Positions 1-11,001 are shown, counted from the first letter of the stretch. The stretch is 64,000 nt of DNA from Roseateles depolymerans (GCA_003241055.1 QFOD01000007.1:142693-206692), one strand, 5' to 3'. The notes: a model not told the origin generated them from the sequence alone. Program-made: numbers and translations.

Positions 1-1
1 G

Positions 2-664
2 ATGGCCTGGCGCGCGCTGGAGACGGTGTTCTATCCCGGCCGCACCACCAACCTGCTGGAACCCAGTGACTACAACCGCCTGTTCCTGTGGGTGGCCCTG
101 CTGCTCACCATCGGCCAGAACGCCACGCTGGCCTTCCTCGCACTGATGCGGCTGATCCTGCGCATCGAGCGCCTGACCGAGCATGACGCACTGACCGACG
201 TGCTGAACCGCCGCGCGTTCACGAAAGCCCTGGAGACTGCGCACGCCGGTCTGCGCCGCGGGCGCGGCTACGCGCTGGTGATGATCGACATGGACCGATT
301 CAAGCAGCTCAACGACCACCTGGGCCACGCTGCCGGAGACGCGGCGTTGCGCCAGCTCGTGCAGGTGCTCCGGCCCTGCCTGCGTGAGGTGGACCAGCTC
401 GCCCGCATGGGCGGCGAGGAGTTCTGCGTGCTGCTGCCCGACACCGATCTGGCGGGCGCCGCGCTGGTGGCCGAACGCATGCGCACCCTCGTGGACGAGG
501 CGCCGCTGCACTGGCAGGACGTGAGCTGGCCGCTCAGCGCCAGCCTGGGCATCGCCGAGGCGAGCCCGGACGGTGACGACACCAGCCCGGAGCAGGTGCT
601 GATACGCGCCGACGCCGCGCTCTACCGCGCCAAGTCCCAGGGCCGCAACGTCGTGCAGGCCTGA
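2..664 (+). CDS. Diguanylate cyclase, GGDEF domain (5' end outside window)
   Basis: The visible 220 residues start with a partly hydrophobic segment (about residues 28-50, likely the last membrane helix) and continue into a complete GGDEF domain. The GGEEF active-site motif and the upstream D-M-D-R-F-K metal/substrate motif are both present, so it should make cyclic di-GMP from two GTP. The frame is open to the window edge, so the true start and any N-terminal sensor are probably upstream. It converges on the pncC operon with a 15-base gap. Confidence 0.85.
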   Translation: MAWRALETVFYPGRTTNLLEPSDYNRLFLWVALLLTIGQNATLAFLALMRLILRIERLTEHDALTDVLNRRAFTKALETAHAGLRRGRGYALVMIDMDRFKQLNDHLGHAAGDAALRQLVQVLRPCLREVDQLARMGGEEFCVLLPDTDLAGAALVAERMRTLVDEAPLHWQDVSWPLSASLGIAEASPDGDDTSPEQVLIRADAALYRAKSQGRNVVQA

Positions 665-679
665 GCCGGCCTCAGCCGA

Positions 680-1177
680 TCAGGCGTCGCGGTCTTCCAG
701 CGCCTCGCACAGCGCGGTCAGCCCGGCGCGCACGGTCTGCAGGCGCACGGCGTTGCGGTCGCCGCTGAAGTTCTCGAGCCAGACGCGGGCCGGGCGCCCG
801 GCGTGCACCAGCGCCAGCCAGACCGTCCCCACCGGCTTGTTCGCCGTGCCGCCGGTCGGGCCGGCAATGCCCGTGACCGACAGCGCCCAGTCGATGGGCG
901 CGTGCGCCAGCAGGCCGCGCGCCATGTGCTCGGCCACCTCGGCGCTGACCGAGCCGTGCAGCGCAATCAGCGCCTTGGGCACGCCCAGAAATTCCGTCTT
1001 GGCCTGGTCGCTGTAGCTGACCACGCCGCGCTCGAACCACTGGCTGGAGCCCGACAGACTCGTGCAGGCCGCGGCGATCAGCCCGCCAGTGCAGGACTCG
1101 GCCGTGCCGATGCGCTCGCGGCGCTGGATCAGGGCGACCGCGATGCGGTCCACCAGTTCGTATTCGTCGGCAAACAT
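680..1177 (-). CDS. pncC: Nicotinamide-nucleotide amidohydrolase (CinA C-terminal family)
   Basis: This 165-residue protein has the size and sequence of stand-alone CinA C-terminal domain proteins, with the conserved TAESCTGG and SVTGIAGPTGG segments. The family deamidates NMN to nicotinate mononucleotide in pyridine-nucleotide recycling. The start at 1177 is chosen because GGAGG lies four bases upstream. An in-frame ATG at 1216 would overlap pgpA and adds an unlikely extension. It is the last gene of thiL-pgpA-pncC, a common betaproteobacterial order. Confidence 0.9.
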   Translation of the reverse strand: MFADEYELVDRIAVALIQRRERIGTAESCTGGLIAAACTSLSGSSQWFERGVVSYSDQAKTEFLGVPKALIALHGSVSAEVAEHMARGLLAHAPIDWALSVTGIAGPTGGTANKPVGTVWLALVHAGRPARVWLENFSGDRNAVRLQTVRAGLTALCEALEDRDA

Positions 1178-1197
1178 GTCACCTCCGCAGATCGGAT

Positions 1198-1725
1198 TCA
1201 TGCAAACGCGCGCCACAGCGCCAGGGTGCCCAGCGTACAGCCGGCCGCCACGAAGTCATCCCACAGGATGCCAAAACCCTGGGCCCAGCCGATGGGCGCG
1301 CCACGCTCGGCCTTGAAGCAGCGATCGGCCCAGCCCACCGGGCCCGGCTTGTCCGCGTCGAACAGCCGGAACAGCGCGAACGCGATCAGCTGCGCCAGGC
1401 CCGAACTGGGCCCCATCAGCCACAGCACCAGCCAGAAGGCCAGCACCTCGTCCCAGACCACGGCGCCGGGGTCGGCCACGCGCAGCGCCTGCGCGGCCCG
1501 CGTGCAGGCCCACCAGCCCACCAGCGTGCCCCCGCCGATCAGCAGAGCCCAGGAGACGTCGCCCAGCCAGGGCGCCAGCAGCGCAAAGCTGAGCCAGGCC
1601 CACAGCGTGCCCACCGTGCCCGGCGCGCGCGGCGACAGCCCGCTGCCAAAGCCGAAGGCGATCCAGCAGGCCGGGCTGCGGGACATCAGCGCCCAGGTGG
1701 CGCGTTGCGGTGCGTTGTCGGTCAT
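1198..1725 (-). CDS. pgpA: Phosphatidylglycerophosphatase A
   Basis: This 175-residue membrane protein has the PgpA signature: an N-terminal GSGLSPRAPGTVGT loop, several hydrophobic helices, and a WDEV segment near residue 91. It dephosphorylates phosphatidylglycerol phosphate in the inner membrane, the last step of phosphatidylglycerol synthesis. Its ATG overlaps the thiL stop by four bases, indicating translational coupling. The longer open frame upstream (to 2109) runs antisense-like inside thiL and is not used. Confidence 0.93.
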   Translation of the reverse strand: MTDNAPQRATWALMSRSPACWIAFGFGSGLSPRAPGTVGTLWAWLSFALLAPWLGDVSWALLIGGGTLVGWWACTRAAQALRVADPGAVVWDEVLAFWLVLWLMGPSSGLAQLIAFALFRLFDADKPGPVGWADRCFKAERGAPIGWAQGFGILWDDFVAAGCTLGTLALWRAFA

Positions 1726-2666
1726 GACTTGAAGTGATCGAAGGACCGCAGGCCGTGGGCCACGGCCTGGCCATCGGCATCGACGACGCGCAGACCCGGC
1801 TCGGCCTCGATGACGCCGATGCGCGTCACCGGTGTCGCGCCGGCCAGCGCCGGCACGTCGGTGCCGGCCGGCACGGTGAACACCAGCTCGTAGTCGTCGC
1901 CGCCGGCCAGCAGGCATTCGCGCTGCAGCAGCTGCGATTGCTGGGCCAGCACCGAACTGCGCGGCAGCGCATCCAGCTCGAGGCGCGCGCCGACGCGCGA
2001 GGCGCGCAGCACATGGCCCAGGTCGCCCAGCAGGCCGTCGGAGATGTCGATGGCCGCCGTGGCCCGGCCGCGCAGCGCCAGGCCCAGCTCCAGCCGCGGC
2101 GTGGGGCATTCCATGGCCAGACGCGCCGCGTCGAAATCGGTGCCGCCCAGCGTGACCCGGCCACGAAAGGCCTCCAGCGCCAGCCGCGCATCGCCCAGCC
2201 AGCCCGACACCCAGATCTCGTCACCGATGCGCGCGCCGCTGCGCAGCAAGGCCTGGCCCGCCGGCGCCTCGCCGAAGATGGTCACGCAGATGTTGAGCGG
2301 CCCCTGGGTCGTGTCGCCGCCCACCAGCGGGCAGCCGCTCGCCTCGGCCAGCGCAAGCAGCCCCTTGGAGAAGCCCCCCAACCAGGCTTCGTCGGCCTGC
2401 GGCAGTGCCAGTGCCAGCGTGAAGCCGCGCGGCGTGGCGCCGCAGGCCGCCAGATCGCTGAGATTCACGGCCAGCGCCTTGTGGCCCAGGCGCTGCGGGT
2501 CCACCGTGGACAGGAAGTGCCGCCCCTCCACCAGCATGTCGCTGGACACCAGCCAGCGCGCGCCGCGCGTGGGCGCCAGCACGGCGCAGTCATCGCCCAC
2601 GCCCACATCCACGCCAGCACCGGCCGGCCGCTGGAAGAAGCGGCGTATCAACTCGAATTCACCCAT
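1722..2666 (-). CDS. thiL: Thiamine-monophosphate kinase
   Basis: This 314-residue protein starts with MGEFELIRRF, the usual ThiL opening, and shows the acidic metal-binding segments VGDDCAV, NLSDLAACGA and DISDGLLGDLGH plus the late AGGDDYELVF motif. ThiL phosphorylates thiamine phosphate to thiamine diphosphate using ATP in the cytosol. It is first in the thiL-pgpA-pncC operon and divergent from maeB across a 100-base intergenic region. The start at 2666 is preferred over an in-frame ATG at 2768 on family length and N-terminal similarity. Confidence 0.95.
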   Translation of the reverse strand: MGEFELIRRFFQRPAGAGVDVGVGDDCAVLAPTRGARWLVSSDMLVEGRHFLSTVDPQRLGHKALAVNLSDLAACGATPRGFTLALALPQADEAWLGGFSKGLLALAEASGCPLVGGDTTQGPLNICVTIFGEAPAGQALLRSGARIGDEIWVSGWLGDARLALEAFRGRVTLGGTDFDAARLAMECPTPRLELGLALRGRATAAIDISDGLLGDLGHVLRASRVGARLELDALPRSSVLAQQSQLLQRECLLAGGDDYELVFTVPAGTDVPALAGATPVTRIGVIEAEPGLRVVDADGQAVAHGLRSFDHFKS

Positions 2667-2691
2667 AGCGCGCCATTGTCCCCGGGCCGGG

Positions 2692-2709
2692 CTTGTGGAC
2701 ATCCACACG
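2692..2709. promoter_or_regulatory. Small palindrome between thiL and maeB
   Basis: TGTGGA-CA-TCCACA at 2694-2707 is a perfect 14-base palindrome in the divergent thiL/maeB intergenic region, about 60 bases before the maeB start. It could be a regulator site. No regulator gene is adjacent and no convincing -35/-10 pair could be placed, so this is tentative. Confidence 0.2.
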
Positions 2710-2766
2710 CCCTTCGGGCGCCCGCGGTGGCATGATTCCGGCCCCGACGGCCTTTGTGATCCCACC

Positions 2767-5070
<2,304 letters not shown>

Positions 5071-5074
5071 GCCC

Positions 5075-5094
5075 GAGGCGGCGAAAGCCGCCTC
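5075..5094 (+). terminator. GAAA-tetraloop hairpin after maeB
   Basis: GAGGCGGC (5075-5082) pairs perfectly with GCCGCCTC (5087-5094) around a GAAA tetraloop, five bases after the maeB stop. There is no T-run after it, so it is either a weak terminator or a 3'-end stabilising hairpin. Confidence 0.4.
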
Positions 5095-5235
5095 TGAGCC
5101 CCCCGGATTGACAGAAGTTTGTTGGGGACTTTTGTCGCCACAAATTCGTCACATTTCCAGAATTTGCGGGGCGAACCTGAAAAGCCAGTACCCACTCACA
5201 AGAGCCGACTACCCGAGTAGCCGGCCGGCCTTGAC

Positions 5236-5264
5236 TTGAGCTTTGGGAGTCGCTTCGGTACCAT
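5236..5264 (+). promoter_or_regulatory. Candidate sigma-70 promoter of the RNase gene
   Basis: TTGAGC (5236-5241) and TACCAT (5259-5264) are spaced 17 bases apart. The expected transcription start near 5271 leaves room for the AGGG ribosome site at 5280 and the GTG start at 5291. The assignment is by motif only. Confidence 0.45.
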
Positions 5265-5290
5265 ATTGGTTTCGAATTCAGGGTAAACCC

Positions 5291-5710
5291 GTGTATTTGC
5301 TCTCGTGGCTAGCGCGTTCCAGCGCGTCGGCGGCCCTCGCCGCCCTGCTGCTCACCGGCTTCAGCCCGGCGGCAGTGGCCAAGGAAGCAGCCCCCAATTC
5401 CCCGGCCTTGGCCGAGGTCGCGTTGAGCGAATTGCCCCCCGAAGCCCAGCGCACCCATCAGCTGGTGCTGGCCGGCGGACCGTTTCCTTACGCAAAGGAT
5501 GGCGTGGTGTTCGGCAACCGGGAACGGTTGCTGCCACGTCAGGCCAGGGGTTTCTATCGCGAATACACGGTGAAGACCCCGGGCTCCAGGGACCGTGGCG
5601 CACGCCGCCTGGTCTGTGGCGGCAAGCCGCCGACGGCGCCCGAGGCTTGCTATTACACCGACGATCACTATGCCAGCTTCAAGCGCATTCGCGCTGCAGC
5701 CGGCCGGTGA
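5291..5710 (+). CDS. Secreted guanyl-specific ribonuclease, barnase/RNase Sa (N1/T1) family
   Basis: This 139-residue precursor has a signal peptide (residues 1-30, ending near AAVAKEA) and a microbial RNase fold. By alignment to RNase Sa the catalytic residues are Glu91 (REYTV), Arg106 (RGARRL) and His126 (YYTDDHYASF), all present. It should cleave RNA after guanosine outside the cytoplasm. The GTG start at 5291 has AGGG seven bases upstream; an upstream in-frame TTG would spoil the signal peptide. The barstar-like inhibitor gene follows 44 bases downstream, the expected partner for a lethal RNase. Confidence 0.88.
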   Translation: MYLLSWLARSSASAALAALLLTGFSPAAVAKEAAPNSPALAEVALSELPPEAQRTHQLVLAGGPFPYAKDGVVFGNRERLLPRQARGFYREYTVKTPGSRDRGARRLVCGGKPPTAPEACYYTDDHYASFKRIRAAAGR

Positions 5711-5754
5711 TCGAAGCGGTCGCCGTTTTGTGAATTGAAAGGAGGATCGTGACC

Positions 5755-6150
5755 ATGCTGTTGCAGACCGTCCGTCCCAATATCGTGCAGGCCATTCGGG
5801 CCTACAGGGTCGAGGACTTGATGCAGGCCGCCCAGGACGCCGGCCAGCATTTCCTGTACGCCAACCTGTCGAATGCGCAGTCCAAGCAGGATGTGCTCGA
5901 AGGTATCGCCCAGGCTTTCCTGTTCCCCGCCCACTTCGGCAAGAACCTGGACGCACTGCACGACTGCATGACCGATCTCGTGCACAAGGCCGGCAGCCAG
6001 CCGGGCTTTGTCGTCGTGCTGGAACAGCTGCCCGACAACGTGCGCTTCGACCGCGAAGCGCGCGAGCAGTTGCTGGACGTCTTCCGGGACACCGCGGACT
6101 ACTGGGCCGATCGCAAGATCCCCTTCCGGTGTTTCTATTCTTTTCAGTAG
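5755..6150 (+). CDS. Barstar-family ribonuclease inhibitor
   Basis: This 131-residue acidic cytosolic protein contains the barstar hallmark FGKNLDALHDC at residues 61-71. It should bind and block the active site of the RNase encoded just upstream, protecting the producer before export. The ATG at 5755 has GGAGG nine bases upstream; a GTG at 5749 is only three bases from it and less likely. Its own strong ribosome site suggests the inhibitor is made in excess over the RNase, which has a GTG start and a weaker site. Confidence 0.9.
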   Translation: MLLQTVRPNIVQAIRAYRVEDLMQAAQDAGQHFLYANLSNAQSKQDVLEGIAQAFLFPAHFGKNLDALHDCMTDLVHKAGSQPGFVVVLEQLPDNVRFDREAREQLLDVFRDTADYWADRKIPFRCFYSFQ

Positions 6151-6185
6151 CCCGCTCCCAAGAAAACGGGTCATGGGAGCGGGCT
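6149..6185 (+). terminator. Perfect 12-bp hairpin at the barstar stop codon
   Basis: AGCCCGCTCCCA (6149-6160, including the stop codon) pairs perfectly with TGGGAGCGGGCT (6174-6185) around a 13-base loop. There is no T-run directly after it. It may act as a terminator or mRNA 3' stabiliser for the RNase/inhibitor transcript. Confidence 0.5.
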
Positions 6186-6330
6186 GCTGAGGTGGCCCCG
6201 GTGGTTGAAAAGCCAGTGTCCAAGAGCAGTGCCTCGAAGGCGATCGGCAATCCCAATTTCGGCGTGAACATGCCGATGATGTGCAGTGCCTTCGACACAT
6301 CCATGTGGCTCAGCGCCGCGTAGAAGAGCG

Positions 6331-6366
6331 CACCCCCTACCGGCTGCCGGCCCCCTCAAGGGGGCG
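6331..6366 (+). repeat. REP-like intergenic repeat, copy 1
   Basis: The unit begins CACCCCCTACCGGCTGCCGG and ends in CCCCCTCAAGGGGG, two short nested palindromes. A closely related unit in the opposite orientation lies at 60367-60404. Both sit between genes next to a transcript end, as REP/BIME elements do. With 6186-6330 this is the only content of the barstar-rsmA gap. Confidence 0.55.
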
Positions 6367-6412
6367 CAGTCAGTGGCCCGGCGAAGCCGGATCCACGACT
6401 GCCGCTGGAGGA

Positions 6413-6446
6413 GACAAAGCCCGCTTCAGGCGGGCTTTGTCGTTTT
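6413..6446 (+). terminator. Intrinsic terminator overlapping the rsmA stop
   Basis: GACAAAGCCCGC (6413-6424) pairs perfectly with GCGGGCTTTGTC (6430-6441) around a five-base loop and is followed by GTTTT. On the plus strand it can end transcription from the barstar side. The rsmA stop codon lies in the loop, so the last rsmA codons double as one arm. Confidence 0.7.
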
Positions 6447-7217
6447 CGAGACTTCGATAGCCAGCGCCACGAACTCGGCGACCGGTACCTCCTCGGCGCG
6501 GCGCTGCAGGTCGAAGTGGCCGGCGTAGCCGCGCTCGGTGAGCCAGCGGCCCAGGCTGTGGCGCAGCAGCTTGCGGCGCTGCGAGAACGCGCTGGCAACC
6601 AATTCACCCAGCAGCACCGGATCCAGTGCCGGCGGCGCAGCCAGCGGGCGCATGCGGACGATGGCCGAGTCCACCCGCGGCGGCGGGTCGAAGGCCTCGG
6701 GCGGCACGTCCAGCACCGACTCGATCTCATAGCGCCACTGCAGCATCACGCTCAGGCGCCCGTAATCCTTGCCGCCCGGGCCGGCAGCCATGCGGTCCAC
6801 CACTTCCTTTTGCAGCATGAAGTGCTGATCCACCACCACCTCCACGGCATCCAGCAGGTGGAACAGGATGGGCGTGGAGATGTTGTACGGCAGGTTGCCC
6901 ACCACCCGCAGCCTGGCGCCCTTGGCCTGGCTGAGCGCGCGGAAGTCGACCTTGAGCACGTCCGTTTCGATCACGCTGACATCGCCGCGGGCGCGCATGC
7001 GCGCGGCCAGGTCACGATCCAGCTCGATCACGGTCAGGGGCCGTGAACTCTCGGGCAGGCGCGCCAGCAAGGGCAGCGTCATCGCACCCAGGCCCGGCCC
7101 GATCTCGACCAGGGTCTCCCCTTCATCCGGATCGATGAGATCGATGATGGCGTCGATCAGCACCCGGTCGGTCAGGAAATGCTGGCCGAAGCGCTTGCGC
7201 GGAATGTGTTTGGACAT
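6426..7217 (-). CDS. rsmA: 16S rRNA (adenine1518/1519-N6)-dimethyltransferase
   Basis: This 263-residue protein (also called KsgA) has the SAM-binding VEIGPGLGAMT motif (residues 37-47) and the catalytic NLPYNIST motif (residues 108-115). It dimethylates two adjacent adenines near the 3' end of 16S rRNA during 30S maturation. It follows surA on the same strand with a 56-base gap. The often-seen pdxA gene is not present between them. Confidence 0.96.
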   Translation of the reverse strand: MSKHIPRKRFGQHFLTDRVLIDAIIDLIDPDEGETLVEIGPGLGAMTLPLLARLPESSRPLTVIELDRDLAARMRARGDVSVIETDVLKVDFRALSQAKGARLRVVGNLPYNISTPILFHLLDAVEVVVDQHFMLQKEVVDRMAAGPGGKDYGRLSVMLQWRYEIESVLDVPPEAFDPPPRVDSAIVRMRPLAAPPALDPVLLGELVASAFSQRRKLLRHSLGRWLTERGYAGHFDLQRRAEEVPVAEFVALAIEVSKTTKPA

Positions 7218-7273
7218 GGGTTGAATCCAGTCGGTCCTGCGTCATGCCCGTCGGCGAGCGCCGACGCCCTGCC

Positions 7274-8584
7274 TCAGTCCAGCCACTCGCGGACTTCGAC
7301 GAAGGCCTTGTCGCGCAGGTCCTTGACCCACTCCTGGTACGCCTCGTTGTACTTGCGCTCACGCAGGGCCGCCCGGGCCTGCTCGCGGACCTGCTTCATG
7401 TCCACATCCACCGTGCGGCGTTCGAGCACCTGGATCAGGTGCAGGCCGAAACGCGACATCACCGGCGGCGAGATGCCATTCAGCGGCAGCGCATTCATGG
7501 CCTCCTCGAATTCGGGCACGAAGCCGCCCGCCGGCATCCAGCCCAGGTCACCACCGGCCTGGGCGCTACCGTCCTCGGAGATCTCCCTGGCCACCTTCTC
7601 GAAGCTGGTCTGGCCGGATTCGATCTGCCGCCGGTACTCAGCCAGACGTCCTCCGGCAACCTCCGCCGGCAACTGCGCAGACGGGCGCAACAGGATGTGG
7701 CGGGCATGGGTCTCGACCGTCTTGGTCAGGGCGTCCGCACCGTCACGCTGCACAACCTTCAGCACGTGAAAGCCCGCTCCGCTGCGCAGCAGCGTCGGCG
7801 CCACTTCGCCGGTCTTCAGCCCCTTGACGGCGGCAACGAACACATCCGGCAGGCGGTCCGCCGGACGCAGCCCGATCTCGCCACCCTTGGCCTTGTTGCC
7901 GTCCTCGGAAATCTCGCGCGCGACCTTGGCGAAGTCTTCGCCCCCCTTGATGCGCTCAAGCGCCGCCTCGGCGCGCGCGCGGCGCTCGGCCACGACGGCT
8001 TCCGACGCACCCTCGGGCACCGTCACCAGCACCTGGGCGATATTGATCTGGCCGCCTTGGGCCAGCTCCGCGCGCTTCTGGTCGAGATATTCGTCGATCT
8101 CGGCATCGGTCACCTTGATGCGGCCCTGCACCTCGCGCTCGCGCACCCGCTCGGTCATCATCTGGTCGCGCAGGTTGTCGCGGAAGCTCTTGTAGTCCAG
8201 CCCGTCGGCCTTCAGCCGGGTGCGCAGTTGCTCCATCGTCAGGCGGTTCTGCGCCGCCACGTTGGCCACCACGCGATCCAGCTCGGCCTCGTCGATGCGA
8301 GGGCCGTTCTCGCGGGCATAGGTCACGAGCACGCGGTCATCGATCAGTGCGTCAAGCGCCTGCTTGCGCAGGCCGGCCGTCTCGGGCATCACCTCGCCGC
8401 GTTGACGCGCCTCCTGACGCAGCCGCTCGGTGCGCTGAATCACCTCGCTGGCGGCCACGACGTCCTGGTTGACCACTGCCGCGATGAAATCGCCCGGCTG
8501 CAGCGTCGAGGTCTGGGCGGGAGACGACTGCACCGCCAAGGCCAGAACCACGGCAAGAACGGAAGGAGCGAGGCGATGGATCAT
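7274..8584 (-). CDS. surA: Periplasmic peptidyl-prolyl isomerase / outer-membrane protein chaperone
   Basis: The 436-residue precursor has a signal peptide (about residues 1-23), a SurA N-terminal chaperone domain, and two parvulin domains (about residues 180-280 and 290-390) each with the H-I-L or F-H-V-L strand and the SEDG segment. It escorts unfolded outer-membrane proteins, including LptD, through the periplasm. Its ATG overlaps the lptD stop by four bases, so the chaperone and its major client are translationally coupled. Confidence 0.95.
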   Translation of the reverse strand: MIHRLAPSVLAVVLALAVQSSPAQTSTLQPGDFIAAVVNQDVVAASEVIQRTERLRQEARQRGEVMPETAGLRKQALDALIDDRVLVTYARENGPRIDEAELDRVVANVAAQNRLTMEQLRTRLKADGLDYKSFRDNLRDQMMTERVREREVQGRIKVTDAEIDEYLDQKRAELAQGGQINIAQVLVTVPEGASEAVVAERRARAEAALERIKGGEDFAKVAREISEDGNKAKGGEIGLRPADRLPDVFVAAVKGLKTGEVAPTLLRSGAGFHVLKVVQRDGADALTKTVETHARHILLRPSAQLPAEVAGGRLAEYRRQIESGQTSFEKVAREISEDGSAQAGGDLGWMPAGGFVPEFEEAMNALPLNGISPPVMSRFGLHLIQVLERRTVDVDMKQVREQARAALRERKYNEAYQEWVKDLRDKAFVEVREWLD

Positions 8585-11001
8585 GGCGTGAAGTCAGAAC
8601 TGGACGAGCGGTCTGAGCTCAGCCGCCGATAACCGGGCACATTGTCCCTCAAGACCTTGAGCGCATTGGAGCCCAGCTGGGACAGGCCCACGAGCTCCAG
8701 CTGCAGCATGATGCGGGTATTGGTTTCCGCGCGGCCGGTGGACAGCCGCTCGATGCCGAAGCGCATCACCCAGCACCCGGCGTCGTATTCGAAGCCGGCC
8801 ACCGAGTCGGTCAGACGCTTGTCGCGCAGCGAGTACTGAACGCGCCCGGCGCTGTACCAGGCGCCGCCACAGGTGGCGCCGCCCGAGGCCGAGGCCCCGC
8901 GGGTCGCCACCGGCTGGCCGTAGATGGGCCACTGCCAGGCCAGCTCGACCTGCTCGCTCTGATCGCGGGCCAGGCGATAGGCCAGGCTGACGGTGCGGTA
9001 CGGGCCCGGCGAATAGCGAGCCCGCATCACCGAACGCACCGCACGGCTCTGTCCGTCGAGTTCCAGCGTGCCGTCGGCCCACCAGCGCTCTTCCAGATGG
9101 GCGGCCGCGGCCAGCAGCAGATCGGAGAAACGCTGCGTGACGGGCTGGCCGTCCGGCGTGATGCGCTGATCACGGAACAGCACCCGCTGCACCGCCCCCA
9201 GGCGCAGCACTTCCTCGCCCTGCTGGGCGTTCACCCAGCGGCTGGTCGCGCCTATGCTCAGCGCATGCAGGTCGGCCACGCGATCCACGCCCGAGAACGG
9301 GTTGTCGGTGTAGATCGAGTCGAAGTTGAAGTCCTTGGGCGCCGAATCGAAGTTGGGCAGATTGGCCTGGTCGCGGAACGGCGTGTTCACGTACAGCAGG
9401 CGCGGCTCCAGGCTCTGCCGATAGTCGCGGCCGAACAGCGTGGTGTCGCGCTCGAACACCCAGCCGTGGTCGATGCTGAAGGTCGGGATGGTGCGCCCCA
9501 TGCGCGTGCGGCCGTCGCTCTGGGCCTTGTCGAGGTCATACGCGGCGGCGTTCACCTGCAGGCGCGGAATCAGCCACCAGGCCTCGCCGCCCAGCGGCGC
9601 GGCGATGTGGCCCAGCAGATGCACCCGCTGGCCGCCAGTGCCGACCTGATCGGACAGCGCCGAGCCCGGCAGGTCGAAGCGGTTGTATTCCAGCTCCACG
9701 CCCCCTTCGAGCCGCGCCTTGCGGCCCCAGGGGCGGAAGCTGTCCAGCACGGCCTCGTCCGCCGCCGTGGACACTCGCACGCCCACCTGTGGCGAGCGCT
9801 GGTAGGGTGACTCGAACTGCGCGGTGGTGTCGGTGCCTTGAAGGTTCTGCCAGCGCTGCACCCGGGCATAGGTCTCGACCGAACCCCACGACAGCTCGCG
9901 CAGACGGTTCAGCGCGAAGTCGCTGGCCAGCAGTCGGGGGGTCTGGCTGTCGACCCGGCGGGACATGTCCTTCCAGTAGTCGTCATCCGACACCCGCTCG
10001 CTCTTGATGCGATAGTGCCAGTCACCGAAGTTGCCGAGGTTGTTCAGCTTCAGCGACCAGCGCGAATTGCCGAACACGCGGTCGTCGGGGAGCAGATCGA
10101 CATTGACCTTGCCGACATGCCCGGGCTCCAGATAGCGGAACTCGCTGTCCAGGCCCACGCCACGCTTGGTCATGATGAAGGGCGTGAACGTCGCGTCGCG
10201 TTGGGGCGCGATGTTCCAGTAGTAGGGAACACCGAACTCCAGGCCGCTGCGGTTGTCCAGGAAGATATTGGGCGGCAGCCAGCCGGACTTGCGCTCCGAG
10301 CTCAGCGGGAAGCTCAGCGACGGGGCGGCCAGGATGGGCACGCCCTGGAAGCGCAGCACGGCGCCCTCGGCCTCGCCTTCGTTGGCTTCCAGGTCCATGC
10401 TGAGCTTGCGGGCCGAGATCTGCCACGCCGGCTCCTGGCCATCCACGGCCGGGCAGCTGCTGTAGGTGGCGGCATCGGCGCTCAGGTGGTTGGCGTCCTT
10501 GAAGCGGATCACGTCGGCCTTGCCCGCGCCGCCGATGGCGCCCAGCAGGAACTGCGGCGTCAGGAACTCGCCCTCGAAGCGGCTCACGTAGAGCTGCAGT
10601 TCGGGGCCGGTGAACACATTGCCGCGCTGGCTGATCCGCACGTTCCCCTTGGCCTGGGCCAGATCGTCGGGGACGCGGTAATCCAGCGCATCCGCGCGCA
10701 TCAGCAACTCGCCGTAGCGAAGCTCGACGTCGCCACGCGCCTCGGCCTTCTGGTCGACCTGAGAGTTGACGCTGCCAGCGCTCATCACCAGCGCCGGCTT
10801 GGCGCCAGGCCGCTTGGGCTGCACCAGCACCCGGCTGCTGCGCAGCTTCAAGGGATCGGAATCCACATCCGGCACGGCGGACTGGGCCAGGGCCGAACCC
10901 CAGCCGCCCAGCGCAAGAGCGACCAGGGCAGACAGCGGGGCGATGGCAGGAAGGTGGGCTGTGCGAGAGCGCGGCACGGGCGGCAGGATCTCGAAATACA
11001 C
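8581..11001 (-). CDS. lptD: LPS-assembly outer-membrane protein
   Basis: The 806-residue precursor has a signal peptide (cleavage near ALAQS, residue 40), an OstA/LptA-like N-terminal periplasmic domain (about 55-200) and a large C-terminal beta-barrel domain. With LptE it inserts lipopolysaccharide into the outer leaflet of the outer membrane. It is first in the lptD-surA-rsmA operon and divergent from the AmgK-like remnant with a 54-base gap, the position amgK usually occupies in this order. Confidence 0.95.
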   Translation of the reverse strand: MYFEILPPVPRSRTAHLPAIAPLSALVALALGGWGSALAQSAVPDVDSDPLKLRSSRVLVQPKRPGAKPALVMSAGSVNSQVDQKAEARGDVELRYGELLMRADALDYRVPDDLAQAKGNVRISQRGNVFTGPELQLYVSRFEGEFLTPQFLLGAIGGAGKADVIRFKDANHLSADAATYSSCPAVDGQEPAWQISARKLSMDLEANEGEAEGAVLRFQGVPILAAPSLSFPLSSERKSGWLPPNIFLDNRSGLEFGVPYYWNIAPQRDATFTPFIMTKRGVGLDSEFRYLEPGHVGKVNVDLLPDDRVFGNSRWSLKLNNLGNFGDWHYRIKSERVSDDDYWKDMSRRVDSQTPRLLASDFALNRLRELSWGSVETYARVQRWQNLQGTDTTAQFESPYQRSPQVGVRVSTAADEAVLDSFRPWGRKARLEGGVELEYNRFDLPGSALSDQVGTGGQRVHLLGHIAAPLGGEAWWLIPRLQVNAAAYDLDKAQSDGRTRMGRTIPTFSIDHGWVFERDTTLFGRDYRQSLEPRLLYVNTPFRDQANLPNFDSAPKDFNFDSIYTDNPFSGVDRVADLHALSIGATSRWVNAQQGEEVLRLGAVQRVLFRDQRITPDGQPVTQRFSDLLLAAAAHLEERWWADGTLELDGQSRAVRSVMRARYSPGPYRTVSLAYRLARDQSEQVELAWQWPIYGQPVATRGASASGGATCGGAWYSAGRVQYSLRDKRLTDSVAGFEYDAGCWVMRFGIERLSTGRAETNTRIMLQLELVGLSQLGSNALKVLRDNVPGYRRLSSDRSSSSDFTP

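Noticed and set aside
2044..2766. N-terminal extension of maeB
   Set aside because: It runs antisense through thiL and is Ser/Arg/Pro-rich. The MaeB family length and N terminus fit the ATG at 2767.
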